DNA from: Heterocephalus glaber
Taxonomy: Eukaryota > Chordata > Mammalia > Rodentia > Bathyergidae
Direction: 5' to 3'
Length of the DNA stretch: 64,000 bases
NCBI RefSeq assembly: GCF_000247695.1
Contig: NW_004624747.1
Location: forward strand, 14,197,946 to 14,261,945
The position numbers and the translations under genes are program-made. Of this stretch, positions 21,815 through 31,455 are shown piece by piece. The stretch's first letter is position 1. Each line of letters opens with the position of its first letter. The notes below the pieces were generated by a model, which worked only from the letters and a program-made list of their open reading frames with translations, was not told the origin of the DNA and did not search any database.

Positions 21815-22550
21815 GTTAGGGTAACTTGAAAGCCCAGAATAAAAAATGACGTTCAGTTGCCATCTTGACCAGATCTTCTGCCTCTTTCATCTCTGGAATC
21901 ACCAATCAGGAGGGTCCCTGGCTGGGTCACTGCAGGAATTCAACAGAAGTCCCTTTCCACCATGGATATAGGCTGTAGCTGGTAATATCTTTACAAAGGC
22001 AGGGCAGGGAAGTCCTGGTCACATTTTTCAGAAGGAAAAACTTGAAGTTTAGAGAGAGAAACTTACTCCCGCAGAAATGAACAAGCCTAGAGTTGGAAAG
22101 TGCAGCTGCTTGGAGAACTGGATGATGCTGAGGTTTGTTTTAGAAACTATAAACAGTAGCATAGGGGCACCTTTGAGATCCCAACAATGGGAAACCCTCA
22201 GGCTTGGAAAATCAGAGCATCTCATCCAACATTTTATAGCATAAGTGGTGGCCCTGGGATTCTAATCCAGCTCTGACTACAAAGACAGCTACTTTCCCTG
22301 ACTTGCAGGTAGATGAGTCATTCATTCATTCCATAACTCCTCTTTGAGTCACTTTTTCATCCAAGCTCTGGAAACAGGTTAAGAACTAAGTTTGAGATTC
22401 TAGGCTCCTATATTTCTTGCTATTGTCTCAAGTATATATTTTGCTGATGTAGACACAACTTCATGTTGTTGTTCTTCTGTAGAAGAAATGGATTCCCCAG
22501 TGATGGCTATTTAATGAGGAAACATGAGGCTGTATCAAGAACAGGAATCT
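21815..22550. other. Mostly unique sequence
   Basis: A reversed MIR 5' piece is likely at 22220-22300 ('gtggtggccctgggattctaatccagctctgac'). Nothing else was recognised. Confidence 0.4.
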
Positions 22551-22551
22551 T

Positions 22552-22582
22552 GTGCTTGACTCTACAGCACATATATTAAGAA
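22552..22582 (+). pseudogene. Possible U6 snRNA 5' fragment fused to a B1 SINE
   Basis: GTGCTTGACTCTACAGCACA followed by TATATTAAGAA resembles the U6 5' end (recalled GTGCTCGCTTCGGCAGCACATATACTAAAA), with roughly 22 of 30 positions agreeing by eye. A B1 monomer starts a few bases downstream at about 22591. Such U6 fusions are known products of L1 template switching. The match is short, so chance remains possible. Confidence 0.28.
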
Positions 22583-22590
22583 ACAGAAGC

Positions 22591-22690
22591 AAGGCCAAGC
22601 ATGGTGGTGCATCCTTATACTCCCAATACTCTGGAAGGCTGAGGCAGGAGGATCACCAATTGGAGCCCAGCCTGGGCAATTTAGTGACTT
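22591..22690 (+). repeat. B1-type (7SL-derived) SINE monomer, 3'-truncated
   Basis: 'aggccaagcatggtggtgcatccttatactcccaatactctggaaggctgaggcaggaggatcacc' is clear B1/Alu left-monomer sequence. It ends around 'gcctgggcaatttagtgac' without the ID tail. Confidence 0.85.
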
Positions 22691-22929
22691 CAGAGCCCAG
22701 GGTGATGATGAAGCTACTCACACACTGTTGCAGAGGGGGTGTTTCTGATGACTGCCCCCCACCCACCACTTCTAGGCTGAATTTATTTTGATGAAATATC
22801 TGCATTTTACATCTCAAGTCCTCTTCTCAGTGGATGCCAGAGAGGTTCCTGAGATGAGCAGGGAGTCATGGACTGTCCCACCCACAGGGTAGATTTCACA
22901 CCCTTTGGTGTAGTTTTAAGAAGCCGGGT

Positions 22930-23240
22930 AGAAAGGGACCTTTTGTAGCCCATCTAACTGTGATGTGTGTTTGGGACTGTCAGCTTGTAAATGAGGTACA
23001 AGGTGTCACCTTTGTGAGGCACTTCTTTTTGCAACCCTGACATGATATTCTGGCTCTGTTCCCGAGCCTAAGTGAGCAGGGCAATTCATTATCATGACAA
23101 CTTAAGCCAGGGTCCGAAGTGTGGAGCGCACCGTGGGCACAGCGACTGCCCTGACATTTGGCAACTTTGCCAAGAACTTAACAACAGTGCATGACTATAT
23201 TTGATATGCTTTCCTGAATTCATTAAGGACTTTGTGGTTT
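22930..23240. promoter_or_regulatory. Candidate conserved non-coding element
   Basis: This repeat-free block has balanced composition and clustered motif-like words: GCAATTCATTATCATGACAAC, TTTGGCAACTTTGCCAAG (imperfect NFI-like palindrome TTGGC-N6-GCCAA) and CTTTGTGGTTTGC (RUNX-like). It is clearly different from the worn repeats around it. The call is by appearance. Confidence 0.33.
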
Positions 23241-23274
23241 GCAGAGACAGTGGACTTTAAAAAGTGATTGTGTT

Positions 23275-23356
23275 GGGTTGGGGATTTAGCTCAGTGGTTT
23301 TGCCACCTGCTGCGCAAGCACAAGGACCAGAGTTCGATCCCAGGTACCAAAAAAAA
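23275..23356 (+). repeat. ID-type SINE, stand-alone, type B
   Basis: GGGGATTTAGCTCAGTGG (A box), CCTGCTGCGCAAGC (type B anticodon region), GAGTTCGATCC (B box), then TACC and an A-run. The 14-bp duplication AAAGTGATTGTGTT flanks it exactly (23261-23274 and 23357-23370). Confidence 0.95.
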
Positions 23357-23374
23357 AAAGTGATTGTGTTGTTC

Positions 23375-23720
23375 AGGCACCCATCTGGCGAGGCGGCAGG
23401 ACCTCTCCTCTGGTGGGGTCTCCAGCTAGGTCTGGCCTGCATTTCCTAGGGTTTGATAGGGAGGAAGGTGTGGTCTTTCATAGTTCCTGTCTGGGCCTTG
23501 AAAACATTTGAATTTGAAATTCTTGCTTTTAGGAGCTAGGTTAGAGACAAGAATCTGGGTAAGTGATGTACTTTCTGATGCCCCGACAGGTCTTTGGAGC
23601 CCCCTTCCATCACATTCATTCACTCAACAACCATCTCCTGGCACCCATCTCACGCTCCACCTTGAGCTAGAAGCCAGAGGCAGTGGACACTAGTGATTAA
23701 CACACCTTGACTGCTATTAC
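23375..23720. other. Unique sequence, nothing recognised
   Basis: A short L2-like CATTCATTCACTCAACAACC is present at 23612-23631. Nothing else is supported. Confidence 0.4.
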
Positions 23721-23724
23721 ATGA

Positions 23725-23965
23725 CAGATGCTGCTTCAATTGGGTTCACTGCTTAACCTCACAACAATGCCAAGAGGCAAGAACCATTATTGTTCTAGTT
23801 TTGTAGAGCTCAGAGAGGTGAAGTAACTTCTCTGTGGTCGCACAGCTAGCAAATAGCTCTGTTGTGTTTTTGTTACTGGGATCGAACTCCGGACCTTGCG
23901 CTTGCGAGGCAGGCAGCGGAACCACGGAGCTAAATCCCCGGCCTAGCTCTGTATTCTTAATCACC
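23725..23965 (-). repeat. MIR, antisense, host of a SINE insertion
   Basis: 'ttaacctcacaacaatgccaagaggcaagaaccattattgttctagttttgtagagctcagagaggtgaagtaacttctctgtggtcgcacagctagcaa' is reversed MIR up to 23853. It is interrupted by the SINE at 23863-23943. Confidence 0.8.
23863..23943 (-). repeat. ID-type SINE, stand-alone, type A, antisense
   Basis: ACTGGGATCGAACTCCGG (reversed B box), CGCTTGCGAGGCAGGCAG (reversed type A region) and CACGGAGCTAAATCCCC (reversed A box). The 9-bp duplication TAGCTCTGT flanks it (23854-23862 and 23944-23952). Confidence 0.93.
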
Positions 23966-24270
23966 ACACATTTCTTTTTCACTGGCAAGACGGATTCCCC
24001 AGGAGCTTACAACAGCTTTCAAGGATTCGGTTGCCTTTAAGCTCCTACAGCCCTCTGAATCTCTCCTGCTCTACAGATTGCAGAAATGCAATGTGATACA
24101 AGTGTTTTTTCAACACATTAGAAACGGAAAGCTTCTCCCTTCCCCCAGGAATGCCATTTTCAGCACTCTGCTTGCAATCTTCACCCCTTTCTGGGCTGAA
24201 GGGGAGACATCCTTGGAGCTTTCTGCGATGTAAATCTTTTTAAAACCTCTGCTGCCAGTGTCTTTCTCTC

Positions 24271-24344
24271 CAAATATGGCGACTTCTCAGGCCTGGATTT
24301 AGTTTTCATTCCTCCAGCAGAGGCAGCGAAGACGCCATATAAGG
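24271..24344 (+). promoter_or_regulatory. CArG box with a nearby YY1-like site
   Basis: CCATATAAGG at 24335-24344 fits the SRF consensus CC(A/T)6GG exactly. CAAATATGGCGAC at 24271-24283 resembles a YY1 site. No repeat was recognised here. The pair lies about 210 bp upstream of the candidate exon at 24556. Binding is inference. Confidence 0.4.
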
Positions 24345-24555
24345 TCATGGCTGTGTGGTTTTCATCTCCTTGCACAACCTGCCCGCCTGGCTTTTACCTC
24401 TGATGCCCCCATCCCCGCAGCCTGGAGCTCCAGGTGCCGCTGAGGGGCCTCCCTGTGTGGTCAGTGCTGAGACTTCTTTTCTCCCTTTCTTCCTCTGTCA
24501 CCAGGAGAACACGTTGCCCTTGCCCCTCCTCCCTGTCTTTTCTTCTTCCTCTCAG

Positions 24556-24666
24556 GATGTCGATGCAGAAAAGCCAGAAGAAGGAAAAAGTAAAGCAGGG
24601 GAAAAAGAGCTGGAAAGTGATCAGATGAGCACCAGCAGAGAAGAAGAAATAATTAGCACCGATTAA
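24556..24666 (+). CDS. Candidate 3'-terminal exon encoding an acidic/charged tail (parent gene unknown)
   Basis: A long pyrimidine tract (24517-24553) ends CTCTCAG, with AG at 24554-24555. Phase-0 reading from 24556 gives 36 codons and TAA at 24664-24666. The tail begins DVDAEKPEEGKSK, is rich in Glu, Lys and Ser, has no hydrophobic segment, and ends EEEIISTD. An AATAAA lies at 24682-24687, only 16 nt past the stop. That is tight for a real 3'UTR, so a downstream signal may be used instead. The same frame is open upstream to 24355, but that part is proline/leucine-rich and looks intronic. I recognise no family. The clean acceptor and coding-like composition support it; the short length leaves chance open. 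Confidence 0.38.
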   Translation, partial: DVDAEKPEEGKSKAGEKELESDQMSTSREEEIISTD

Positions 24667-24699
24667 ATTTAGGGGGTTAAAAATAAAACTGCGAGGAAG

Positions 24700-24910
24700 T
24701 GGTGATTGGCCCTAACCGAAGCAGAGCTGCTGGCCCAGGCCATGTTAATTACACGGAGGGGGTCTCCATGGAAACCCGACTTGGGCATGTTTATGAACTC
24801 GCTTTAATTATGTGAGATTCTCTGTGTTGCCAAATGGTGCTGAGAAAGGGCAGGAGAAAGTGCACTGTGTATGCCCCGCTGTATGGGAAAGTCGCGGCCA
24901 CAGGTACAAT
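24700..24910. promoter_or_regulatory. Candidate conserved element with an RFX-type palindrome
   Basis: GTCTCCATGGAAAC at 24762-24775 fits the RFX/X-box pattern GTHNYYNNRRNAAC. It is flanked by homeodomain-like words (CATGTTAATTACACGG at 24741-24756, CTCGCTTTAATTATGTGAG at about 24797-24816). The block is repeat-free and has several CpGs. This is typical of a developmental enhancer, but conservation was not tested. Confidence 0.4.
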
Positions 24911-25135
24911 GTTTGGTGGCTGTTGGTGAAAAGCATAATTTTAGGTGGTTTTTCTCGTGGCTGCGAATGTTGAGTTTAGAAGCCTGAGGGTGTAATTCTT
25001 GGTGGACAAAGACGTAAACCTTATGTCTCCTGGGGTACCCCAGACCCTCTTTGGAAATACCCAGCCCTCCATAGAGTTTTTAAAGAAAGGGTTATCAGCT
25101 TTCCCTGTGTCCTTGCTATACTGATCACTAAACAT
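24911..25135. other. Unique sequence, nothing recognised
   Basis: No supported feature. Confidence 0.4.
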
Positions 25136-25139
25136 GCTA

Positions 25140-25260
25140 ATATCATTTACTATCATCCTCTGCTATCATTAGAAGAGAAATTTGAGGCCTGGGTAGTTGA
25201 TCAAATCTCACAGCTATAATGATAGCTCTGGGGCTTGAACTTGGGAATTGTTGCTCTGGA
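25140..25260 (-). repeat. MIR fragment, antisense
   Basis: 'tatcatcctctgctatcattagaagagaaatttgaggcctgggtagttgatcaaatctcacagctataatgatagctctggggcttgaac' is a diverged reversed MIR. Confidence 0.6.
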
Positions 25261-25274
25261 GCTTGCTGCTTCAT

Positions 25275-25690
25275 GTTTTTGTTGTTGGTCTTGACAGCTT
25301 TATCAAGGTATAATTCACACACGGTAGAATCCACCTGTCTATAAAGGATCAAATTCAATGATTTTTAGTATATTCACAGATATATGTAGGCATCACTGTG
25401 GTCAGTTTTAGAAACTTTTCATCAGCTCAAGGAGAAACCTTTAGGTATCACCCTGTTATCCTCTTCAGTTCCACCACCCCCAGCCCCTGGTAACCTACTT
25501 TCCATCTTTGTGGATTTCCTTGTTCTGGACTTTCATTTGAATATGTGTCTTTTTTTGTGTCTGGCTTCTTTCACTTTGCATGTTTTCAAGGCTCATCCAT
25601 GTTGTAGTATGCGTCAGTCTTTCATTCTGTTTTATGGCTGAGTAACATTCTATTGTATCTTGTTTTTCCATTTTATAGTTGAGGACCATT
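25275..25690 (-). repeat. Old L1 3'UTR fragment, antisense
   Basis: Its reverse complement contains the L1M 3' signature order: 'tggatgagccttgaaaacatgcaaagtgaaagaagccagacac' followed by the 'ggtaccaggggctgggggtgg'-type stretch. Seen here as 'ttgttctggactttcatttgaatatgtg' and 'ggcttctttcactttgcatgttttcaaggctcatcc'. A reversed MIR piece follows at about 25720-25790. Confidence 0.75.
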
Positions 25691-25799
25691 TGGGCAGAGC
25701 CCTCATGTTGACCTCTACATGGCAGTGAGCTTTCCAAAGGTCACAGTTCAGGGCAAGCCTGGAACTCAGACTCAGGTCTGCTTCCTTAGCTCATGCACA

Positions 25800-26010
25800 T
25801 AAACACTAAAATAAATAGACAGTTCATTTCACATTATTAAAGAAATACATAAAGCTCTTGAACTTCAAATGTAGAGCTTGGGGGACAAGGGGGATGACAG
25901 GATGTGTAATTATGTAAGGAAGGAGAGCTCTTCCTGACTGTGAAGAAATCAAAAGGGATTTGATGGCTCTTTCTGAACGGGGTAGACTTACTTCAGAGAG
26001 TAGGACTGGA
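25800..26010. other. Unique sequence, nothing recognised
   Basis: No supported feature. Confidence 0.4.
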
Positions 26011-26011
26011 G

Positions 26012-26195
26012 ACCTAGTGACCTTGGACAAGTCTCTTAACCTTGCTATGTCTCAGTTTCCTCATCTGCAAAGTGAGGATGAGTAAAAGTACTTAACATTT
26101 TGGATTGTTTGAAGGCTAAATGAGTCAATCTTTATAAAAGAGGCTAGAACAGGGCAGGGCACGTACTGAGTATGATAGAGCGTTTTTTTATTGCT
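26012..26195 (+). repeat. MIR SINE
   Basis: 'gtgaccttggacaagtctcttaaccttgctatgtctcagtttcctcatctgcaaagtgaggatg', 'ggctaaatgagtcaat', 'agaacagggcagggcacgtactgag' is a well preserved MIR 3' two-thirds. Confidence 0.88.
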
Positions 26196-26199
26196 TCTG

Positions 26200-26525
26200 T
26201 TTTTACCTAGGAGATATCTGGTGGGGTGTCTCATCTTGGTTCTCCAAGTCAGGGCTGCTTTGTTCTGAGAGACGCTCACTGTCCCATTTTTCTTATTTTG
26301 GACCTCAGTTTGCCTATACGTTAAATTACGAGGCTGGGCACTGTGAGTTGAAGATCCTCTCCACTTCCTTGGATTTTCTTATATCTTCTCAGGGAATGGT
26401 TTGCTCTGCATGGAGTGGGGTTTCTCCAAAAGCCCCTCTGCCTTGTGTGGGTGCAGGATGGAGGCAAGGTTGTGGCTTTGGTGGGAGGCAGCAGAGCATC
26501 CTAGCTCCACCCCCACCAAATCACC
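26200..26525. other. Unique sequence, nothing recognised
   Basis: No supported feature. Confidence 0.4.
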
Positions 26526-26529
26526 GAGC

Positions 26530-26690
26530 CCACTTCATCCTCAGTTTCATTACTCTGATATGGGGCTAAGATCGATCATCTCTTCTGTACGGTGGTTTGA
26601 GGATAAAGTGAATGAGTTCATGTAAAACATCTCTAGAGGGTATATGTATATGTCAATGCCTGTTACCTAGTACTATTGCTGTGTGGCCAG
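26530..26690 (+). repeat. MIR 3' fragment
   Basis: 'tcctcagtttcattactctgatatggggctaagatcgatcatctcttctgtacggtggtttgaggataaagtgaatgag' matches the MIR middle to 3' end. Confidence 0.65.
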
Positions 26691-26739
26691 GATCTAGGAG
26701 GGAAGCCTGACTCTTAAATATCATCACCTCAGCCCCAGT

Positions 26740-27085
26740 GGCTGCCACTTATTAGGCAGACTGTGGCCCTCACAATTTGTGAGTTTACTGGAGAGAGACC
26801 GTCCCCGATCTCCACTGTTTCTGAGGCGCTGCCTGTGTCTCCCATCCAAGTGAGCCCCTGCTGGAATTCTGATCACATCTCTCTGTTAATACCACAGATT
26901 TCCATGTATAAGGGAACAAATCACAAGCAGACAGCCCTGCCTACACAGGCTCGTGGTGACACTTTCATTGTCCAGGCATCCAGGCAGCACTGTCTGCTCA
27001 CTGCTTCTGAGGCTATAAAGTTAATTGGCAGTTCTGTTTATCTGGCTGTGGTGAACTGCTAGATCTCTCTGCTCCTCGGTTTGTA
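26740..27085. promoter_or_regulatory. Candidate conserved non-coding element
   Basis: This is about 340 bp without a recognisable repeat. AT/GC words are intermixed, such as CTATAAAGTTAATTGGCAG and CGGTTTGTAAACACTCGG (forkhead-like TGTAAACA at 27083-27090). The texture resembles conserved enhancers. Confidence 0.3.
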
Positions 27086-27384
27086 AACACTCGGTGGTGC
27101 TTCTCAGATCTCACTTTCTTTTAGCTCTTGCCTCTGACCACAAAAAAAAAAATAAAACAACAGCAAACACACAGAAAACCCCAAACTCTGCATTTGTATC
27201 ATGTGACATTAGGAGAGCAGAAGAGATAGCATTTGATAGATTTGGCAATGTGTCTTTCAAGCAATGGATTAAATATAAATGAGGAGATATATACACTAGG
27301 CTGAAGTATTTCCTTTACATGGATTTTTATTAACTCAATAAGTACTGCATATACATATTTCAGTGTCTATTACATGCCAGGGGT

Positions 27385-27603
27385 ATTTATTTTTGTGGTA
27401 CTACAGTTTGAACACTAGTAGCATATAGCATTAGTAGTATAGAGCTACACACCCAGCCCTTAAAAAAATTTTTTTTATGTTTGAGAAAGGGTCTTGATAA
27501 GTGGCTAGGTTCCCCAGGTTGGTCTCAAACTTGCAATTCTCTTGTCTCAGACTCTCCGATGCCACAGTGTTGAGGTTACAGCTCTGGGCCACCACACATG
27601 GCT
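27385..27603 (-). repeat. B1-dID composite SINE, antisense, diverged
   Basis: The reversed ID half ends with 'agagctacacacccagcccttaaaa', followed by T-rich linker, 'gagaaagggtcttgataagtggctaggttccccaggttggtctcaaacttgcaattctcttgtctcagactctccgatgccacagtgttgagg' and 'ccaccacacatggct'. It is clearly older than the stand-alone ID-type SINEs. Confidence 0.82.
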
Positions 27604-27689
27604 GCCAAGGACTTCCGTGATTCTTCTCTCATTTGATGCATTCTTTCCATCTCCTCTGTAGTTAGTCTAACCAAGGTTGGCCTCAGGTC

Positions 27690-27915
27690 AGGGTGGAAGC
27701 TTTGGACTTGGAGCTGAATGTAAATCCTGCCATTGCTACCAAGACCATCACCTGGGGCACGCCATCTCATCTCCCTGAATCTCAGACTCCTCATCTGTCA
27801 AATGGAGCTTAATATGATTCCTCCAGTTGTTCCGAGGAGTAAATGAAATAATATTTTAAAAAGTGTCTATCATAATATCTATCTCACTATGTGGATGTTT
27901 AGTGATGTATTAATT
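27690..27915 (+). repeat. MIR SINE, near full length
   Basis: 'ggaagctttggacttggagctgaatgtaaatcctgcc', 'ctccctgaatctcagactcctcatctgtcaaatggagcttaatatgattcctccagttgttccgaggagtaaatgaaataat' follow MIR order. Confidence 0.8.
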
Positions 27916-27924
27916 TCCATCTAC

Positions 27925-28140
27925 CTTTCACGTCCACTGAGTTTTCTATGCATCCCAGAGCCTGCCTTAATCTTTGTGTGTTTTTTTCCAAGTCATCCTT
28001 GATTCTCATCTCAAATGATTTTTTAGGAAGCTTCTCCTGAATGCCTGGATGAAACTAGATCTTTCTGCTGTCTGCTCCCCTGGCAGCCTGTGCCTGTCTC
28101 TCTGCAACACTCATCCAGCCTGAAATGAATTATCTGCCAT
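27925..28140 (+). repeat. Probable L2 fragment
   Basis: 'cttgattctcatctcaaatgattttttaggaagcttctcctgaatgcctgg' followed by 'ctctctgcaacactcatccagcctgaaatgaattat' resembles the L2 3' region ('caaatgtcacctc...aagccttccctgac', then 'agcacttatca...gaaattat'). It is strongly diverged. Confidence 0.4.
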
Positions 28141-28214
28141 GAGCCTCACATTCTGGCCCACAGCTTACATCAGAGCTGAGATGGTGCTCTTTTTCACCAG
28201 CGTGAGTCTCCATC

Positions 28215-28730
28215 AGAAGATGCACCAGCAAATGGCTCACACCATTGCAAATTTTAAAAAGGAAGAAAACCTGGAACCAATCTGAATGTCCATCAACAGG
28301 CAAATGGATAAACTCTGCTATAGTCATATGGTGAGACAGAATTCAGCAATGAAGGAGAACAAACTACTGAAATACCCAAAAATGTGGATGAGTCACAAAA
28401 ACATGTCAGACGAAAGTAGCCAGGCACAGAAAAGTATATGCTATATAATTCAACCCACAAGTTAACTTGAAAACAGGTGCAAGTAACTTATAGGGATAGA
28501 GTGTAGATCAGTGTTTGCCTGAGTCTGTAGTGGGAAGAGAGAACTAACTTCCAAGATATGAGGGCACTTTTTGGGATGATGAAAATGCTTTGCATCATGA
28601 TTGAGTGATGGCTACAAGGGTATATACATTTGTCAAACATCAGTACTATGTACACTTGAAGTGTGTGTTTACATTTATTATATGTAAATTATACCTCCAT
28701 GAGTTGGTTAAAAATAAAACAAGAAAACAA
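28215..28730 (+). repeat. Old L1 3' end, sense
   Basis: 'ggaaccaatctgaatgtccatcaacaggcaaatggataaa' and 'aattcagcaatgaaggagaacaaactactga' are L1 ORF2 3'/3'UTR phrases. They are followed by 'ccaggcacagaaaagtatatgctatataattc', 'gtatatacatttgtcaaacatcagtactatgtacacttgaagtgtg' and a polyadenylation-like 'aaaaataaaacaag'. Confidence 0.82.
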
Positions 28731-28889
28731 AAATGCAAAATCAGTTAAAGAAGGAAAGAAAAAAGAGGAAGAAAAGGAGAGAACTAGGAAGGAAAGCAGG
28801 TGCCCTCACTTGAAATGGCTCACAATTAAAATGAGTTCAATTTCAGAGTAGGATGTGGCAGTGAGTGGAAAATTATTGTTTTCACTGCA

Positions 28890-29330
28890 TCAATAAAAAA
28901 AAAAAATTACAAAGATCATATTTTTGAAGACACGGGAGAGCTGTGGAAGCAAAAGTAGACTAGATGAACTAAAATTCCAGAGAGTGAAGAGTGCTTAGAA
29001 ATTATGAAAGCCATAAAACAATGGAATGACATCTTTAAAGTGCTAAAACAAACAAATGCCAAAAACCAAAAACCTGTCCACTACAGTTTGGTATTCAATA
29101 AAGATATCATTAAAGACTGGCAGCAGAATAAAGACATTTTCATACATACACAAGCAGAAGGAATTTCTTACGAGCAGCTGAGTGGACTGTAAGAAATAAT
29201 GATGCAAGTCTCCAGGCTCAGGAAGTTGATTCCAGATAGAAACAGATGCCTGGTGAAAGAATGGAGAAGCCAGAAAGGGTAAATGTATGTGTAATCCACA
29301 GAACTGAATATTAATAAGAAATATTAATAA
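28890..29330 (+). repeat. Probable old L1 internal fragment
   Basis: The series 'aaaacaatggaatgacatctttaaagtgctaaaa', 'gtattcaataaagatatcattaaag', 'aataaagacattttcatacatacacaagcagaaggaatttcttacgagcagc' resembles a phrase common in old L1 elements. The antisense 168-codon frame at 29043-29549 spans this and the next L1 piece and is not a gene. Confidence 0.5.
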
Positions 29331-29339
29331 CCATGTCGT

Positions 29340-30325
29340 TGACTTCCTGATGAAAACAGAAAAAGTACCAACTACAGTAAAAAGAATTGATAAACTAGGC
29401 TTTGTTAAATTTAAGAACCTCTGCTCATAAAAGGCACCACTTAAGGGATGAAAAGAGGCACTGGGTGACTGTATATACACGCATATGCGAAAAGACTCAC
29501 ACTTAGGATATATAAAAAATCTGCAAGCCAGTAATAAAATACAACACATTTAAAAGAGATAGAAGACTCAAATACAAGAGAAATTCAAATTGATCCATAA
29601 TGTATAAAAAAGATGTTCACCATTACTACTCACCAGGGAAATGCAAATTAAAGCCACACTGAGTTATCATTACTCACCAAAATGGCTAAAATTAAAGACT
29701 AAACTTTCACGAGGATGTGGAGCCACTGGAACTCTGTCATGTGGTGGCACCTTGGGATGCTGGAGGTTTATGACAAAACAAAACATACTTGTATTCTATG
29801 ACCTGGCTATTCTTAAGGGAATTTAGGGTGCATTTATGGGAAAGGGATGCAAAAGAATGTCCAAGCAGCTTTCCTCCTAACAGTCCCCAAATGGAAGCAC
29901 CCCATATATTTACCAATGGGAGGGTGTAAAGAAATGTGACAGAGTGAACTATTACTCAATCATGAAAAAAGTGAACTTATGAATATGTGCAACACCCTGA
30001 ATTAAACCACAGAGCTGTCATAGTAAGCGAAATAGGCCAAGTGCAAAACAGAATACGCTCCATGATTTCATTATATGAAATACCAAGTAATCAGCAGTGA
30101 AAGAGGTTAAGATAATTGTTACATCCAGGGTGGACACAGTATTAGTTTAGCGAGAGACTTGAGAGAATCTTCTAGGATGATTGGAAGGTTCTATCTTGGT
30201 TAAGGTGGTGTTTTCAAGGGTATGTAGGTAAGTAAAATTTAACTGTGCTATGCCTTAAGATTTAAGCATTTTACTGCATGTAATTTGCATTCCAAATAAT
30301 AATAAAGAAAAATCTTATAAAGAAT
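29340..30325 (+). repeat. Old L1, end of ORF2 region and 3'UTR, sense, decayed
   Basis: 'aaaaagaattgataaactaggctttgttaaatttaag', 'caccagggaaatgcaaattaaagccacactgagttatcattactcaccaaaatggctaaaattaaa', 'gtgacagagtgaactattactcaatcatgaaaaaa' and 'tagtaagcgaaataggccaagtgcaaaacag' give the L1 order up to a tail with AATAATAATAAAG. Stops and indels throughout show a dead copy. Confidence 0.88.
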
Positions 30326-30329
30326 CACA

Positions 30330-31300
30330 GTTTCTTCTTAAACTTCTTAGAATCAATCTCTAAGTTTAACATAAAAGCATTGAAAAAATATATACAGAGA
30401 CACAGACATAAATATATAGATATTTAAATATAAATGGCGTCATAACTTGACCACCATACATACTCCTTACCTAGAACAATTTTGACATATTTATTGTTTC
30501 AGTGTAGTTAATTATAGCACTTTTATGTGTTTTATTTTGAAAAGTATCCAGTTTAGACAATAAATTATATGGTCAGACTCATTCTACTATACACATGGTG
30601 ATCAGTTTTCTCCCATTGGACATTGGGCATATTTCCCCATGTTTATATGTATGGATTTTTCTTATTCATTTTAATGGCTGCATGATAATCCACAGTATAC
30701 GTGCACATGATTTATTATGTGATTTCCCTGTTGATGGAGATTTAAGGATGTCACTATTTTCTTGATACTATGATTTAATGCTGATGGAGCAGACATCAAC
30801 TGTTTTTGCCTCATCAATATTTGGGAGGTTTTAAAAATAAAGACATCTGAATTTCTACTCAGGAGTTCCACCTTGTCTGTCCTCAGAGCACGTCGGTTGG
30901 GTGTAGGTGGCCCGGATCACTGCGGGTGAGTAGTAACCATGTGAATAATTCAGGGGTGTTCTTTGGGGACTCTTGATGGTTCTTTTGAGAGAGGGAGAAG
31001 TTTTTCTTCTGTTCTTCCTAAACCAGAATAATTTAAGACTGGAGGTGCTCAGGGCCATTTTGACAGTTAATAGAGAGCTCTCACCTGAGGATGAAACTAT
31101 CACAAATGAAAAGAGACAATGAATATAGACAGGCAGATTCTTGATGACTTTGTGTAAACTTACGGTTCCAGCTGTGCCTGACATCCCCTTGAGTTTTCTG
31201 TAACAGAAGCTTCCGATTCCTTCTTCATCCCATCCTCTCTCTTGCTTATGAAAATTTGCGGATTTTTTTCATACTTGCAATTCAACATTTTTTGACAAAA
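30330..31300. other. AT-rich sequence, partly L1-like in antisense
   Basis: 30600-30790 ('cttattcattttaatggctgcatgataatcc', 'tttccctgttgatggagatttaaggatgtcactatttt') resembles reversed L1 sequence. 30850-31200 shows nothing recognisable. Confidence 0.4.
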
Positions 31301-31309
31301 TACAGCTGT

Positions 31310-31455
31310 GGTAACCACATGCATATATGCTTATTTGTATGCTATACATACATATAAGTTTAAGGATATGTGAATATATGTTCAAGAATATATAATATAT
31401 TCAAGTACATGTGTAAATCTATTCAAGAATATATATAGTATATTATGGTCTCTAT
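31310..31455. repeat. AT-rich low-complexity block
   Basis: TATA/ATATAT-rich sequence has the phrase ATTCAAGAATATATA repeated at about 31380-31396 and 31419-31435. Confidence 0.65.

Noticed and set aside
18916..24040. Recurring peptide (FSSVVLPPAAQAQGPEFDP and relatives) in frames at 6.5, 18.9, 23.3 and 23.8 kb
   Set aside because: It looks like a protein family but is just the same frame of the ID-type SINE read through its A and B boxes.
29043..29549. 168-codon antisense frame, Phe/Leu-rich
   Set aside because: It lies antisense to old L1 sequence. Reverse-strand L1 often gives long hydrophobic frames.
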